The translations under genes and the position numbers were made by a program. From Salvator merianae (Eukaryota > Chordata > Lepidosauria > Squamata > Teiidae): 64,000 nucleotides of DNA. The notes below the pieces were generated by a model that was not told the origin of the DNA, did not search any database, and saw nothing but the letters and a program-made list of their open reading frames with translations. The stretch covers positions 28,428,225 through 28,492,224 of the forward strand of contig QVOM02000029.1 of assembly GCA_003586115.2 (NCBI GenBank). The letters run 5' to 3'. Each line of letters begins with the position of its first letter. The first letter of the stretch is position 1. This document shows, one piece after another, positions 22,951 to 34,440 of the stretch.

Positions 22951-23029
22951 TGTTTTTATTGCTGTAACCTGCCCCAAGACCTCTGAGTATAGGATGGGAT
23001 AGAAATACAAATAAATAAATAAATAAATG
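22951..23029 (+). mobile_element. L2-like LINE/SINE 3' tail
   Basis: GTTTTTATTGCTGTAACCTG, CCCCAAGACC, then GGATGGGATAGAAATACAAA and (TAAA)n: the standard squamate L2-type 3' end, severely 5' truncated. Confidence 0.7.
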
Positions 23030-23693
23030 CCTGGAGATACAGGCAAGATTCACATTGCCACCTTAGACTGTGCCCCAAAAAAAGTGCTTGCAACACGATG
23101 ACTGCATGTCACTGCACCTTTCCAGCACTCAGCCCACTCCTGAGTGCAGAATCTGCTTCTGTGAGCCCTCCTTCTGCAGAGCAGTAAAAAACACTTTTCC
23201 AAAGGACTGGCAGCCATTGGACAGACTGATCTGCACTTCTATTAAGCAGCACTATAATGCAAAGTTTCAAAAATGGCTGACTTCTGAAGACATTTCTGGT
23301 GCATCACCTAACGGTTCTTGTTGGAAGCTTTGACACCAGGAAGTTTTTGTCCTTTGCCTCCAATGTTTGCACAGTCTGGGTTATGTGGGCCATGTGAACA
23401 GCCCTCTTTCCCATTCCTGGGCTGAAACAATCACTGTAGCTCAGAGAGGACACCTTCTACACCTATGCAGAAGTTGCCACAGACTTGAGAATCTTTCATC
23501 TTGAATGAAAGCCTGACTAGCAATAATGGAGTCCTCAGATGGCTACTGGACTTGGTACAGCCAGTGTGTTATAAGCATGGAGGCCAAAAGGAATTTGCAT
23601 ACCCTTGGGATGCTGTGGGGTTGGCTGATGACATGTATTGATCAGGAGTCACTCAGCACCCCCTTCAATTTGTTTTAAGGCAGGAGTTGCTGC

Positions 23694-24508
23694 TAGGGGT
23701 GTGCACGAAGGTATTTTTCGGATTTCGCTTCGCAACGAAACGAAGCCGGGGAAAAAAAATTCGTGCGAAGACCACCTCGCCGAAAAATGCCAGCTTCGCT
23801 TCGTTCCGAAGCTTTTCAGCCATGGCTTCAATGCCAGCCACTCCAGCCCACCGTTTCTGTACCCATCCACCCTTAAAGATATGGTGTGGCAGTTCATATC
23901 TTTAAGGGTGAACGGGCACAGAGGTGGCAGGCTGGGCAATTGCTACCAATGAAGCCATGTGCCACCCCTACACCCCGCACCCCCCCACACACATAAATAA
24001 AAGAAAAAGAAAAGCCCCTACACCCCCCACACACAAATAAAAAAGAAAAGCCCCTACATCCCCCCCCCCCAACACGCAAGTAAATAAAAAAAGTAAAAAA
24101 GTAAAGTAAAAAATTTAAACCTTACCTTTCGTAGAATTGCGGCGTGCACGTCCTTTTCCAGCGCTCCGGCTCGTCTTTCTCCCCCTCCCATCACAGAAGC
24201 CTCTATTGGATGCCTGTTTCCCTGGCAGCAGGGAAGTGAGGCATCCAATAGGCTGGTGTAGCAGTCAGTCAAATATACTGACCAACTGCTGCACCAGCAC
24301 AGCAGAGCCAGTAGAAATTCTACTTTCTCCACGTTGGAGGAAGTAGAACTTTTACTAGCAGCGAAGGCAGCGAAAGCACCGAAGAGAAGGTAAGGTTTTC
24401 GCCATTCGCGTTCGTGGGGAGGGGGGATTTCGCTTTCTACACGAAAACAGCAGAAACGCTATTTTCGCTACGAAAAGCGAAGGTGGCGAAAATTTTCGCC
24501 CATCCCTA
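23694..24508. mobile_element. hAT-type MITE, TAGGGGTGTGCAC family, copy 2 with different interior
   Basis: An 815-bp element starts TAGGGGTGTGCACGAAG and ends CGCCCATCCCTA. It is flanked by an exact 8-bp duplication GTTGCTGC (23686-23693 and 24509-24516). The subterminal sequence is rich in TTCG/CGAA, as in copies 1 and 3, but the interior is unrelated: a hairpin of CACCCTTAAAGATAT with its inverse near 23868-23912, and an A/C-rich stretch at 23970-24115. No transposase. Confidence 0.88.
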
Positions 24509-24516
24509 GTTGCTGC

Positions 24517-27500
24517 TGATACAGCCATCAAGGGAGGCCATTTATACCACCACCCACTTAATTTGCTTTCAGTGGCTGCTGGCATCTGCACAGCTGTTTG
24601 CCAGCTCATTATAACAGCTGGCCATGACGCGCAGGCACAGGAAGCCCTCCAATTCAGCTCACAGCAGTCCAAAACAGCAGGGCAGGCCTTCATCAGAACT
24701 GGAAACCCCATTGTAACATTAATTCACCATGCCCATTGCCAGGACAACTTAACAAAATGCCAGTGTGGGGAGTCATCAGAATCTCCCACCTGGGTGCTTC
24801 TTCCATGAGGCCCAAAGACATATTTCATGGACATGTGAATATGGCTTTAGACTTAAAGTTGTTGCTTCACACCCATCCCCTAATCTTGAAGAATCAATGT
24901 CTCTACTTTGGATTTGGCAATCCAAATCCAAAGCCAGTCCCTTTTTTCCTTTTCAGTAAAGACTATCCTGCTACAACATGCTGTTTTTCCAAGGCATGCA
25001 GGAAGTGGGAGATACCATAACACTAAATCACAGTCTTGACGTTAAGACTGCTTGCTAAGCCTTCTACAGATCTGGTGGGTTTGCCAGGATTTGCACTCCT
25101 TTCAAAAAAATGACATGAGCACCAGGATGTCAAAACTCAATGGCAGCTGAAGATGAAGGCACAGGAAGCTACCACCTTGCTGAAGCTAAATAAGTCTTCA
25201 ATTTATTGTCTGCTGAAAGACTTTCTCAGTGGGAACTACATGTATATTGCCTTGAGATCCAGCATCTCAGAAGAAAAGTACACTAGGATGGAAACAAGAT
25301 GGTTAAATAAATAAGTGGAATATCTGGATGCTTGTAGAACTAACTACTTGTTGGTAGAGGTTTATTAATATTGGAATAACCTGCAAATTCATACTTGTTA
25401 TGGCTTGCCAAGATACAATTCAACCCATCTCTGTTGAAAGGTGATTTCTGTGAAGCTCAATGGTGCATAGTTTCACACCAGTGAATGAAGGATTGCAGTT
25501 TTACTCAATAAACAACAGTTAGCAGCAGGAAGTATTTCCTTCTGACCAGAGCACAAAACTAGAACCTCTATGTGCAATTATGTTTTATGAGTGCCTAAAA
25601 GGTGATGACAGCAGCACTAGCAAGATTCAGATTTTGAGCATCTTCCCGCTATTATGGTCATTCCCCTGTACATCACCATTGGATTGTCTCTCCATAAAGT
25701 ATGGTCCTACGGGCCATCAAAATGACTCAGATGGACCCTTTTTGGCTTGCTTGCAGCTCACCATATCAGGCAAATGAGGTGAACTTTCTCAAGACCATAG
25801 AAGGTAGTTGCTAAGTGTCTCCCTGTGAAGGACGTTCAGAGGCTAATGTTTGGGCAATCCACTCATGCTGAATCCTCTTTGCCATGAGCTGAACCCCACA
25901 CCTTTGTAGGACTTGGTATGCAAAGGGAGCGGTGACACTTGCTGCTTTCCCCTGCTCCAGACACTTAGAGGAAGCTTCAGGCCCACATACCTGGTGCAGG
26001 AAGGGAAAAACAATACCTATGTTGCCACTTTCCGAGTAGTAGGAGTGCAGAGAGGTGTGATGAAATGTCACCTCCTCCCAGATTTCTTTCACCCTCTTCA
26101 AATAGCTTTATATTTGCTCTTAATGGACCGAACTAGCTGCTTTTGGCAGCTTGAATGCCGTTATGGCATTTCTCTGGTGCCTTCACGTTGCTAGAAGTCC
26201 AGCTAGGAATTTCGCTATGCCAGAAGCCCTTCAATGAGCACTGCAGGTCTGTACTACTTCTTTCATTCCATCTTTCTCCATCCAAGAACTTGCAAATCTT
26301 GAAAGCTATAAAAAATAAGGTATGAAATATAATCAACTAAAACTCCATACAATTGAGTTCTCCAAAATAACAAACCATGGAAAGATTTCAGGCACCCCAA
26401 GATGGAGATCCCCTTTGTTCCTCGGACCTTGTTCTGAATATGGAAGTTGGAGCTTTCAGTTGTCATGGCTGTTAGCTTTTGGCACGCTTTTTCAAAGTCA
26501 TCTTGTAGCAATGAGTTCCATGTGTGTTTTTTATGGCATAAAGGAGTATTTTCTCTCATTTGTCTGTATGTGCCTATATAAACTGATATATAACATGGCA
26601 GAATAATTTCACCTTTGGCGTGGGCAGAAACCATGTTCTAAATCATACCTTTCTGAAAAATCTTCCTTCTTCTAAGGTACAGTCTGTCCCAAAAACTATT
26701 GACAATCCAAATGTAATTTTAGTTATCATACATCTGGAATGGATCAAAGTGACTGTGGTTAAAAGAATGCATACAATCAAACCCAGATGTTTTAATACAG
26801 CAATGCCTCATATGCTCAATGGGTAACAAATGAAAGATAAATGTTTAAACCATTAAAGAGCTAAGTGGGATTAAATTTAGGTGGCTTGAAGGTGATAGGG
26901 ATGGCGGATGGCTTTGTAACCAAATAGGTGTGAGGTCGCAAAAAATTCTGAAATCCCTTTCAAAGCCTGTTCCTATCTCTGTATAGAAAGCTTCTGTAAT
27001 CAGACAGGGGGTGGCAGAAAGTAGCTCATAAAAGTGATGCTATTTGGTTAATTTATTGTTCCTCACAAATGAAGCCTGCCCTTCCTCTGAGGATCTGAAA
27101 AGCAGCCCTTAAAAGCAGGATTCTTCATGTCTCCCACATTTTATTTTCACAAAATTCCAACCCTACGAACTGAGCTAAGGCCAACTCATTTGCCATAATT
27201 TTATGGGTCATCTTATCGAATTATTCCAACAAATTCCTTGAATAAGTGCTTTCTTTCCTACTGCTGTAGTGTGGATGAACATCATGCTCTGAACTGAGAA
27301 GAATTCTCAAAGTGACAAAGTTCACTACCCACCAACTCAACAACGCTTTTTATGTGCAATGACTTTTATCCCTCTTATACAATGTACACGTGTATCCCAC
27401 TTTATAAATGGGGCAGCACTGGAGCCTGGAAGTTTCCACTTTGTCACCTTCTTATTACAGTTCATTATTACTGATGTTAACTTGGTTTTAAAACACTATG
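24517..27500. other. Long stretch without recognised genes
   Basis: I see no exons or named repeats. At about 25236-25318 TTGCCTTGAGATCC and a TAAATAAATAA end hint at a degraded LINE 3' tail. A 123-codon minus-strand frame at 26263-26634 lacks homology and splice context. Confidence 0.35.
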
Positions 27501-27519
27501 ACGCTGTGGCAATATCTCC

Positions 27520-27830
27520 ACACTTTCTAGGTGTGCAGAGGAAGCACCACAATCTGCCATTGAAAGAGACACTCTGCATCTCCACTGGTGATGATGATGA
27601 TGGAGGCATCATTTTTAAAGGTGAATGGAAGCATTTCTATTCAGGGTGCAGCTCTGCAACAATGGCATCTTGATTGGCCATCATGTCCAGAAATGGGACA
27701 GCACAATTGCTGCAAGGTGCCAGCTGCCACCATAAATGGAGACATGGCAGCCGTGAGGGCTTGACTGGGCACCTCCAATGATAAACAGAGACATGGTCTG
27801 TAGCACCTGTAGCACCAAACTAACATACTG
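27520..27830. repeat. Interspersed repeat fragment
   Basis: It contains CCAGAAATGGGACAGCACAA, CATAAATGGAGACATGGCAG and AAACAGAGACATGG, similar to 10.9 kb. Includes a short (GAT)n at about 27589-27603. Confidence 0.3.
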
Positions 27831-28109
27831 TTTGATAGAAGGAATGTGAGGGACTATCAATGTGGGCTGATGAAAGATTGTTGGGATACTGCAGCGAAAG
27901 CAGAGGGTATTTCAGTCAGTGTCAATAAAGAGCAAGTTGTTGACTGTATAGATATGCCTATAGCCATAAGAAGCACAATTACCATGTAGCCAGCCAGTCA
28001 ACAACCACAGCTACAAATGATGCTGTCTGAGGGTCCCATAGCCACTGCCAACACTTTCCATAAGTTTCAATATACAAATTAGAACTTTTTTGTCATCAAT
28101 CCTCTCATT

Positions 28110-28352
28110 GAAGAAGAAGAAGAAGAGGAGGAGGAAGAGGAGGAGGAGGTTGGTTTCTGTACCCCACTTTTCTCACCCTGAGGGGACTCAAAGCAGTTGA
28201 CAAACCTTCTGTTCTTCTCCCCACAACAGACACCTTGTGAGGTAAGTTGGGTTGTGAAAACTCAGAACAGAGCTAGGACAAGCCCAAGGTCACCCAGCTG
28301 GCTTCATGCAGGAGTGCAGACTTGAACCAGGAGAGTTCCAGATTAACCATAT
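28110..28352 (-). mobile_element. Squamate SINE with L2-like tail
   Basis: Reverse-complemented, the sequence runs GCCAGCTGGGTGACCTTGGG, a CTAGCTCTGTTCTGAG block, TTACCTCACAAGGTGTCTGT, TTGAGTCCCCTCAGGGTGAG, and a TTC-rich tail (28110-28149 on the + strand). This is the common lizard SINE layout with an L2-like 3' end. Its 5' tRNA-like head is incomplete. Confidence 0.7.
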
Positions 28353-28355
28353 GCG

Positions 28356-28395
28356 TTATAGGTTAAGGTTACCACAAGGTAACCTTAACCTATAA
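28356..28395. repeat. Perfect snap-back hairpin, 18-bp arms, 4-base loop
   Basis: TTATAGGTTAAGGTTACC (28356-28373), loop ACAA, then its exact reverse complement (28378-28395). The right arm is the normal coding strand of the L2-like LINE that begins here (frame VTLTYKALNGLG). The left arm is an inverted copy of it, so the hairpin marks the LINE's 5' junction. Confidence 0.9.
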
Positions 28396-28762
28396 GGCCC
28401 TAAATGGCTTGGGTCCCAAATACCTAACGGAGCGTCTTCTTCCATATTGACCTGCCCATGCCTTAAGATCTGCAGTTGAGATCCTCTTGGTCATACCGCA
28501 ACTGCCATTAGCTAGAGGGGTGGACACCCAGGATAAGGCCTTTTCAGTAGTGATCCCCAGACTATGGAACAGTTTCCCCTCTGAGGTGCATCAGGCATCT
28601 TTACATCTTTAGGAGAGCAGTGAAGATGGGCCTATTTACCCTTGCATTTGGCTAAGGATACAGTTTCCCGTCCCCACTTTCAGGCACTTTCTGTTGTTTA
28701 TTGTTGTAACCGACCTTCAGGTACAGGGTGGGATAAAAATGCAAATAAATAAATAAATAAAT
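28378..28762 (+). mobile_element. L2-like LINE, 3' end
   Basis: The + strand begins with a frame reading VTLTYKALNGLGPKYLTERL, then (with breaks) FSVVIPRLWNSFPSEV-like sequence, the same region as the minus-strand copy at 18.98-19.22 kb. It ends ACCTTCAGGTACAGGGTGGG, ATAAAAATGCAAATAAAT. It is 5' truncated with a snap-back junction. Confidence 0.82.
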
Positions 28763-28804
28763 CTCATATAATAGAGGTGTCAGGATTTGTTGGTGAAGCT
28801 CTTA

Positions 28805-29018
28805 GGCTATGTTCACACTCAAGCAGCTCAAATGCACCTTAGAGTGTGGCACTCATGTCCTCATACCATCCCTAACCCACCTTTTCTAGCTTAGAATGCT
28901 CATGAGAAGGGGAGGAGCAGAACGGTGTGTAAACGATCCCTCCTGCAAACCGTCTCTAAGTTGTCTCTGAGCCACCTCAGATATGCCTTTATTATTATTA
29001 TTGTGTGTGATCACAGCC
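28805..29018. mobile_element. 214-bp MITE, GGCTATGTTCACAC ends, TTA target duplication
   Basis: Ends GGCTATGTTCACAC and GTGTGTGATCACAGCC, flanked by TTA (28802-28804) and TTA (29019-29021). The 3-bp TTA duplication is typical of PIF/Harbinger elements. A related copy is at 36876-37091; both contain AGAATG(C/T)TCATGAGAA. A short (ATT)n is inside. Confidence 0.78.
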
Positions 29019-29656
29019 TTAGTTGGCCATTGGCTTAGAACTCCAGCTCCATGTGGTGGCTTTGGGTGTAGGGAGCTTCTCAAGAACATACCTAACACAT
29101 TGTTATTCACCTTGAAGGCCATGTCTATGGCCAGTTCCCTCGCACTGAGTCTCACAGCTATGGACTACAGCATCAAACTATCTGTTGATACCAAATGTCC
29201 CTGCATTTTATGTCTTATTTTCCTAGTCCTAGTCCTAAATCCCTACCTGATCCCGAATCCTTGTCTTGAAGCCTTCTCTAGCCTCATTTCTTTGTTCCTA
29301 GTCCTTGACTTTTTTTCTTCCTTGTCTATACTACTTTGAAACTCACCTGTTATTTGCAGCTCTTCTACCTTGGGCTTAATAATGTATTCCCTTTGGATTT
29401 TTTTGTGATGTCTTCTGGACTGTTCATTGATCACACTTTTGCTGCCATAGTTGGTATTGTTACTTTTGGACCAATCTTCTGGTCCCGATTTCTGGCATGT
29501 CTTGATCTTTGGCCTTTAACCCAGCCTAGCATGAATTTGCATTGACTCTTGAGGAGACCACCTACTCCTGATGCTTCACCTCTGTTGCTACCAAACTCCT
29601 AATCTCATTTACCCCATTTCTTTTAAGCCTTCTATTGTCCTTTCAAGTTCACACTG

Positions 29657-29832
29657 CCTACTGTTTGGTTCTGTTGAGTTGGATATGACTCCTTATTAAC
29701 TACATGAGCATCTCCATAAACAGAAATAGTTTCCCATTGCCAGTTTCCAGGGAGAGACTGGGGATCAAAACTGTGACTCTCTGCTTTCTAGACAATTTGT
29801 TCTACCACTGAGCTACATCCATGCCCAGTGCC
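29657..29832 (-). mobile_element. tRNA-derived SINE with BovB-like tail (Sauria-type)
   Basis: On the minus strand it starts ATGTAGCTCAGTGGTAGAAC (tRNA A box) and has CAGTTTTGATCCCC (B-box-like), as in tRNA-headed SINEs. The 3' part ends GGAGTCATATCCAACTCAAC, like the end of BovB, as in Sauria SINEs, which use the BovB machinery. The degraded boxes make it a SINE, not a tRNA gene. Confidence 0.65.
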
Positions 29833-31787
29833 TATGCTTTCCTGTTACTGCCCATTGCCTTGCCTCCCTCTCGACAGCCACCAGTATTCCAGCCCATCCT
29901 CTATTCTGTTCCCTGTTGGATGGTTCCTGGCCTTTACTTCCCAGTCCTTGGTTGCTGCTGACAAGCAGCCAATATAGATAAAAGCCATAATAATACCCAT
30001 ATTTCATTAGGTATCTGAAGAACTAAGCAAAGAATTGAACCATATGCTGGCCTGTGGTAGGTCTTGGATATGACTCTGTTCATAAATAACTCTCACTTGC
30101 TTCAGCAGTCCACCCCCTCCACAATTCACTATCTTTTTGTTGGACTGCAACTCCCATCAATCTAGGTCAGCATGGTTAGTGATCAGGATTGTTGACAAGC
30201 TGCAAAACATCTGCTAGGTGCCAGACAGAGAAGCTTGGAATTGAATCACTTGAATAAATGAGCCCTATGGCAAACCCAAGGGAAAGGATCACAACCTTCT
30301 TTCCCCATTCATGGGTACTGTAACAATAACCATCCAGGAGTCACACACATTCTGCTTCTTAACATAAACTGGCTCCTGGCCAGCCAAAGAGCCACAAAAC
30401 ATCAGTGCAAGCAAGTAGTGAACTAGCAAAGCATGGGCAACTGGTTGTCCTTTCCACTCTTTTGGTCACCACAGATTGCTTCCATAAACTTACTACTTAT
30501 ACTGACACAGGAAGCCGCTTTGTACTGAGTCAAACCATTGATTAATCAAGTTGAATACCTAGGCTAGGAGTGACTAAGTTATAGACCTCCTCACAGTGCA
30601 GATCTTTGGCAAAGATGGTCTTGGAGATCAAGATGGTGAGGGTGAGCAAGTAGAGTAGAAGAGGAACTCACAGGAGGAGGAAGTACCTAGCTGGCCTCAG
30701 TGCATTGCACTGGTTCTGAAAACCCATAATAAGGTGAATGACTGTCCTATGCTCAATAAAATCTCAAGCCTATCATGGCATAGTTCATTTCTATTTTTTG
30801 AGGATGGAAAGCCAAAACGCTTTACACAGATAGTTGTAAGTATAAGTATGACACTTTGGGAAGCATGACAGCTTTGGTCATCTGATTCAAGGGTTCACAT
30901 GGAAATGACAATCCTCAAGGGTCCCATTAAATTCACTTTAAAATATCTAATAAAACTAGTAAAGTAGGTTTGGACAAATTTTCTTTATTAAAAAAAAAAA
31001 TGACTTGCATATCGTCATGACAAATGTAAGATCAAATGTTATCTGCTATCTGATTTGGACCAGAATGCACAAAGGATAAGTTTCAAATTAGATTATAAAC
31101 TTGATCCACATTCCAGGAAATTTAAAACCTGCATATTATAAAGCAAGCAAATCAATCATGGCAATACAAATAAAAGGGAAATACCATGGACACAGTTTAC
31201 GGTCACAAGTATTAGTGAGTGAGTGTACATGTGTGTGTGTTTGTAAAACCCAAACTGATAAAAGCAAGATAATGCAAAGATGCCCTTTCAGAAAAAGAAA
31301 AAAAAATATGAGCAAAGTCATTTTGCTGTTTTAAGCCTCTTGGAATGGCAAATTATTTTAGATGATTGACGAAGTGATGCTTTAGGCATGAGAAATCACA
31401 TATAGGATAGGAATCACAACTGGAGACTTATAATTTCTTTTTTGAAGCTCAAGTTACATTTTGTATGCCAAAATCTTTTTTTAAAAAAGTCTACACAGTA
31501 AGATATCAGAATTCCTTCTCATTGCATAGCTCTGCTCCTAGCAGCCCAACTCAGAGAACCTAAGCCCCACAGCCTCTAACTAGGTATGCACCTACAAAGA
31601 TATGGCATAAAATTAATCAAAAGAATTCATATGAGCAAAGGTACAAGCATGCTAACAAGTTCATTGAAAAGGCAATGAAAAATCTCTCACATGGTCTTCC
31701 CACTGCCTTTTAACCTCTACATATGTATCCATCTGAATGCAACTCATGTTATTCACAAGACTGCAAACTTTTAAGCTACTATTGCAA
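29833..31787. other. Stretch without recognised genes
   Basis: A short fragment at 30502-30537 (CAGGAAGCCGCTTTGTACTG, AGTCAAACCATTG) matches a common reptile repeat 5' segment. The rest is AT-rich with no motif I recognise. Confidence 0.35.
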
Positions 31788-31893
31788 CAGTGTTGGATTT
31801 AAACCAGAGTCCTAGGTTCAAATCCTACTCTGTAATCAAGCACTCTTTAATAAGCTATACCTGCAACAGAGGGTTATTGTGAGGTTGAGCTTT
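31788..31893 (+). mobile_element. tRNA-headed squamate SINE, 5' fragment
   Basis: CAGTGTTGGATTTAAACCAG, CCTAGGTTCAAATCCTACTC (B box) and CAGAGGGTTATTGTGAGG follow the order of the common lizard/snake SINE. The middle and 3' end are missing. Confidence 0.6.
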
Positions 31894-32340
31894 ATCCAAA
31901 CAGCCTCTAAACCCAGGAATTTCCCAGCACCATATTGGAATTGCCTGATGCATCCATGGCAATCCCAGCCTAGTCCCAGGATATAGAAGCAAAACCCCAA
32001 GATATTGCTATGTTAGGAAAAGGAATTCTGAGCCTGTTTTTTCCTCATGGCAATATGATTTACCGTGTCTGGCACTTGCTTCTCTTTTTTTCCTGATAAA
32101 AATACCCACTGCTCAAGCACGGGGGTGAGACCCGGAGGAAAATACCCACTGTGCAAGTGTGGGGATCAGCGCTTGTACAGTTCCCAGTATTTCATCACCA
32201 AAAGCAATCTGGGAGCAAGTGCCACAACTGTAATGGCCCAGGCTTTCTTCAGAATTTCACCCTACTGTCTGGCAGGGATGTCAAGAAAAATTGTGGGATC
32301 TATCTTGCATTTTCTTCTTGCCGTCTGGAGGCAGAGCAGA
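31894..32340. repeat. About 450-bp interspersed repeat, copy 1 of 2
   Basis: Shared in order with 46385-46830: CATATTGGAATTGCC, CATGGCAAT, GGATATAGA-GCAAAA, TTTACCGTGTCTGG, CTGGGAGCAAGTGC, and AATTTCACCCTACTGTCTGG. Probably a non-autonomous transposon; no inverted termini or duplications were identified. No coding function. Confidence 0.55.
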
Positions 32341-32625
32341 AGGGGCAGTCCACAGGAGAAGGGACACTCCACAGAGAACTTCTTGGATCAAGAGTGGGAC
32401 AATTATTAGAATGATTAAAAGTTCTAATTTATGTTTTGTATTTTACTAATACGATATTCTTCTCCAGTGTTTTACTGGCTTAAACTGATGACATGTTTTA
32501 CCTGCACCATTTTTGTTTCAAACTGGTTTACTGAATAAGTGGTTATTTTTATCTGGTTCAAGCTGTGGCTTAAACTTTAATGTTGTGATTTTGTTATGGT
32601 TTTAATAAATAAGCTTTATTGAAAA

Positions 32626-33040
32626 TTGCATGGATTAGAGCTTGCAGCTGTATGTGCAGGAACTGTATGTGCATACCTACGATGGGTGACTGCAGTACCT
32701 GCTCTGGCCCAGAGGTGGAGCTTCTGTTGCCTTCACACTGCACACAAACCTATTTGGGGATGCACAGGAGATGTCCCTAGAAGGCAGCCATTTTCAGCAC
32801 ATCTCAAAATATGGCTGTGTGGAGTGCAGCATAGCAAAGTCACTTGTGCAGCCACCTTAGTTCCCAAGGGCAGCCCATATCACCAGCGTCGTTCTTTCCA
32901 CTGTGCAGGAGGGTTACCTCCAAGGAAGTTTGCCAACTCTGGAGGCATGGTGCATCCCTGTGGGTGCTGCCAGAATGAGGACATTGTGCCCTTCCAGCCC
33001 TCATCAAGCACTATTTTCTACCCATGTGAATGCAGCTAAA
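32626..33040. repeat. Interspersed repeat fragment, low certainty
   Basis: A GC-richer block ends CTACCCATGTGAATGCAGC and contains GGTGCATCCCTGTGGG. It resembles other MITE-like interiors here. The 137-codon open frame has no recognised domain and is probably chance. Confidence 0.25.
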
Positions 33041-34185
33041 GACTTCTGTAAGGCAATGCTCTAATCCCATTTATGAGTGAAGGAATATGACAGCTCATCT
33101 TTGCAAATAAGGATGTGATTTTGAAGGGTAATTCTCCTTTCAAGTAACTGGCAGCTGCTACTTTCCCCTTGACATAAAATGTACTAAGGAGCAGAATGAG
33201 AGGCATGGCATATCATCACCAACACTCTAAAAACAAATATTTGGAGAGAGGGGAATTATGGTCATTTATTAACTAGGCCCCCAGAAGCTGAAGGATGTAG
33301 CATTCAAAAAAATATACTATATGCTATAAGCTAAGGGGGATATATTTGTATTTCTGCTTGCTTGCCTGAGGCTGATGAAGAATTGTGTATTTGTACACAC
33401 TGTGATATTTATCAGAGTCTCCATGGAACAGTCTGGACCAGCTTTTTGACGTAGACTAAAGCCATGTCTCCACTCACCTTTGCAGACATTTATCAAGAGA
33501 GTCTCAGGTGTTGCATTTCTACTTTCAGCAGCACAATGCATCCACCCAAGGTGCATAGGGGGTGGGGTGAATCATATTCCAATGACAACCAGCTCAGCCC
33601 TCACTTTGTCAGGTGTCCAAATGCAGCAAAGTGGATACTAGGAAGAGCCCAGTGACACAGCAGGCTGCACCTTTCCACAGAGGCACCTGGCCCCAGCTGC
33701 CTCCCCCCACAACTATGGATGCACAGTCTCAATAAGGGTATCCCCAGTCAGCAGTACTAATTGTTTCATGGCAGATGTAAATCATTATGTTTCTGAACAA
33801 TTAAGCCATTGCTCCTGCAGAGGAGTTGGACTCCAACTGCCAGGAGTCTCAGGCACGTGATCAAGGTCAGGACTGCTACATGTTTTGGTCCAGCAACCTC
33901 AGGAGAGCCAGAGATTCCCCAAACCATACTTTACACCAATAGTAAAGTGGCAAACACCAATCAGATGTAGGGAGATTAGAAGACAATAGACTAGAACTTC
34001 AAAATAAACAACTGCATTAGTTTCCAATGTGAAATGTATGCATAAAAAGGAAAACAAAGTAAAAGTAAAACAAAGCAGACATAGAGATTGTCTCCTATAA
34101 AATTTGTATGACTGGTGCTGAATAAATCTATTGAGAGTCCCTTGGACCACCAAAAGATCAAATCAGTCAGCATTAAAACTGCTCA
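33041..34185. other. Stretch without recognised genes
   Basis: I see no exon, RNA gene or classifiable repeat. Confidence 0.4.
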
Positions 34186-34189
34186 CTGG

Positions 34190-34440
34190 AAAGACTAATA
34201 CTGAAGCTGACGCTCAGATATTCTAGCCACATAATGAGAAGACAGAAGTCATTGGAAAAGACCCTGATGCTGGGAAGGGAATGGCAGAGAATGAGATGGA
34301 TAGATGGTGTCATGGGAGCAATGAACATGAACCTGGGCAAACTTTGGGAGGCAGTAGAAGACAGAAGGGCCTGGTGGGTTAGGGTCCATGAGTCACAAAG
34401 AGTTGGACACCATTAAACCACTAAAGTCCTAAAACACTAG
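34190..34440 (+). mobile_element. BovB/RTE LINE, 3' end with ORF C-terminus
   Basis: The + frame 34234-34413 contains MRRQKSLEKTLMLG, RQ/RMRWIDGVMG-like sequence, and RRAWWVRVHESQRVGHH, the typical C-terminus of the BovB reverse transcriptase protein. The frame is fairly intact but 5' truncated. After AGTTGGACACCATTAAACCA comes a short tail. Confidence 0.85.

Noticed and set aside
23070..23333. Possible DDE transposase fragment (QPLDRLICTSIKQHYN)
   Set aside because: QPLD followed by a K and a W recalls pogo/jerky-type transposases, but the stretch is too short and the rest does not fit; a profile search would decide.
29800..29832. tRNA gene on the minus strand (A-box-like sequence)
   Set aside because: The B box is degraded, no cloverleaf is possible over the normal length, and the unit continues into a SINE body with a BovB-like tail.
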